A stretch of DNA of 64,000 nt from Paenibacillus sp. LHD-117. Its GTDB lineage: Bacteria; Bacillota; Bacilli; Paenibacillales; Paenibacillaceae. This document shows positions 63,069 through 64,000 of this stretch, piece after piece. The stretch lies in contig NZ_JAVFVT010000019.1 in the NCBI RefSeq assembly GCF_030929555.1, forward strand, positions 62,001-126,000, read 5' to 3'. A program made the translations under genes and the position numbers. Each line of letters starts with the position of its first letter. Within the stretch, counting starts at the first letter, position 1. The notes beneath the pieces were generated by a model that was not told the DNA's origin, did not search any database, and saw nothing but the letters and a program-made list of their open reading frames with translations.

Positions 63069-63902
63069 TCAGCCTTTGACTCCGCTCATCGTGATTCCCC
63101 GGATAAAATAGCTCTGCGCAAACAGGAAAACGATGAATATCGGCACAAAACTAACGACATTGCCCGCCATCAACACGTTCCATACGGTCGACCATCTCCC
63201 CGTCAGCATGCTCAATCCTAATGGAAGCGTCATCAATTCATTGGTGTTGATGATGATGAGCGGCCACAGGAAGTTGTTCCAGCTCGCCATAAACGCGAAG
63301 ATGCCCAGTGTAGCCAGCGCCGGCTTCGAAAGCGGAAGAACGACCCGGACAAATACGCGCCAATAACCCGCCCCGTCCATGAATGCGGCTTCCATGATGG
63401 CGTTCGGAATCGTCATCATATGCTGCCGGAGCAGGAAGGTCCCGTAGGCGCTAAAGATCCCCGGCAGGATCAATCCCACATACGTATCGATCAGATCAAG
63501 CTTCTGGAAGATGACGTACAGCGGCGTCATCGTCACTTGGAACGGAATCATCATCGTAATCAGGTACAGAAGGAATAGGAAACCCGAGCCTTTGAACTTG
63601 ATCTTCGCGAATACGAATGCCGACATCGCACATACCAACACTTGCAGAATCGTCGTCAGGACGGATACGAACACACTGTTAAGCAAGAACCGGCCAATCG
63701 GAAAATAGTTCGCGATTTCCAGGAAATTGGACAAATCGAATCGAGAAGGCAGAAGCTGCGGCGGAAGCTTGACGACCTCCAGCTCATCCTTGAACGCCCC
63801 CGACAGCATCCATAGGAAAGGCACCGTCAATATAATGACTGCAATCCAAAGCATGAAATGAGTGGCGACGTCGCGGATCCGTTCTGCGGCTCTACCGGTC
63901 AT
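63069..63902 (-). CDS. Sugar ABC transporter permease, MalG/LacG type
   Basis: This 277-residue CUT1-family permease has six hydrophobic segments, FLWMLSGAFKDELEVVKLPP in the first extracytoplasmic loop and the EAA loop IMEAAFMDGAGYWRVFVRVV. ATG 63902 has GAGGTGGG upstream and overlaps the preceding permease gene by 11 bp. It lies upstream of the binding-protein gene at 61625. No ATPase is present in the window. Confidence 0.92.
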   Translation of the reverse strand: MTGRAAERIRDVATHFMLWIAVIILTVPFLWMLSGAFKDELEVVKLPPQLLPSRFDLSNFLEIANYFPIGRFLLNSVFVSVLTTILQVLVCAMSAFVFAKIKFKGSGFLFLLYLITMMIPFQVTMTPLYVIFQKLDLIDTYVGLILPGIFSAYGTFLLRQHMMTIPNAIMEAAFMDGAGYWRVFVRVVLPLSKPALATLGIFAFMASWNNFLWPLIIINTNELMTLPLGLSMLTGRWSTVWNVLMAGNVVSFVPIFIVFLFAQSYFIRGITMSGVKG

Positions 63903-64000
63903 AAACAACCCACCTCTTCTGCAGTTGATATTGGATTAACGTCACGATCATAATCATCGCGAACAGCACCCACGATTGCGCCGAAGCGAATCCCATCTTG
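63892..64000 (-). CDS. Sugar ABC transporter permease, C-terminal fragment at window edge
   Basis: The last ~35 codons of a MalF/LacF-type permease enter the window: KMGFASAQSWVLFAMIMIVT followed by LIQYQLQKRWVVYDR and TAG at 63894-63892. FxxASAxSWxLF followed by a final helix and a KRWVYY-like tail is typical of the C-terminus of CUT1 permeases. It overlaps the next permease by 11 bp, as expected for a pair. Confidence 0.85.
   Translation of the reverse strand, partial: KMGFASAQSWVLFAMIMIVTLIQYQLQKRWVVYDR

Overview
The window looks like a chromosome segment of an endospore-forming, moderately GC-rich Firmicute of the Paenibacillus/Cohnella type. Four things point there: a GerA-type germination operon and spoIIR; S-layer-homology and copper-amine-oxidase-stalk surface proteins; an 11-subunit nuo operon without nuoEFG; and gene order (prfA-prmC ... 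spoIIR-tsaC-mntP-ywlE-rpiB-ywlG-glyA ... upp-wecB-atp) matching the Bacillus subtilis prfA-to-atp region as I remember it. Most genes are on the minus strand. I saw no rRNA, tRNA, CRISPR array, transposase or phage gene.

Layout in window coordinates. 1-7.8 kb: respiratory complex I genes nuoA to nuoM (nuoM cut by the edge). 8-12.3 kb: spore germinant receptor operon (A, C, small D-type protein, B) behind a candidate sigma-G promoter. 12.5-14.7 kb: a chemoreceptor with a large cytoplasmic N-terminal region. 15-22.3 kb: complete F1Fo ATP synthase operon with atpI and an AtpZ-like gene. 22.5-24.5 kb: wecB and upp. 24.7-28.8 kb: a four-gene cluster resembling VanC/E/G-type D-Ala-D-Ser resistance loci (ligase, racemase, VanXY-like peptidase, VanT membrane half with an in-frame amber codon). 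29-31.2 kb: an eight-domain Ig-like secreted protein on the plus strand. 31.3-37 kb: an oligopeptide ABC transporter. 37.6-43.8 kb: glyA, ywlG and rpiB behind a ZTP riboswitch, then ywlE, mntP, tsaC and spoIIR. 44-45.8 kb: an ECF41-type sigma factor with its carboxymuconolactone-decarboxylase partner, and an azoreductase remnant. 46.3-49.8 kb: prmC, prfA, a phased DnaA-box array and ychF. 50-53.5 kb and 61.6-64 kb: two sugar ABC transporters without their own ATPase. 54-58.5 kb: an SLH/YcdB-type protein and a GH26-like glycosidase. 58.7-61.5 kb: trxA, an Rrf2 regulator with an operator over its promoter, small ORFs and an acyltransferase.

The conserved energy and translation backbone is interrupted by accessory blocks: 24.7-37 kb between upp and glyA, and 44-45.8 kb between spoIIR and prmC. 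The most notable items are the Van-like cluster with a split VanT; a family of three dispersed structured repeats (23.7, 41.0 and 53.6 kb) bounded by GTTCAAAAAGTCC-type inverted ends; a DnaA-box array with about 11-bp helical phasing at 48.5 kb; the ZTP riboswitch; and an ECF41 promoter inside the 3' end of its own sigma gene. All functional statements rest on reading motifs and context by eye; no database search was run.
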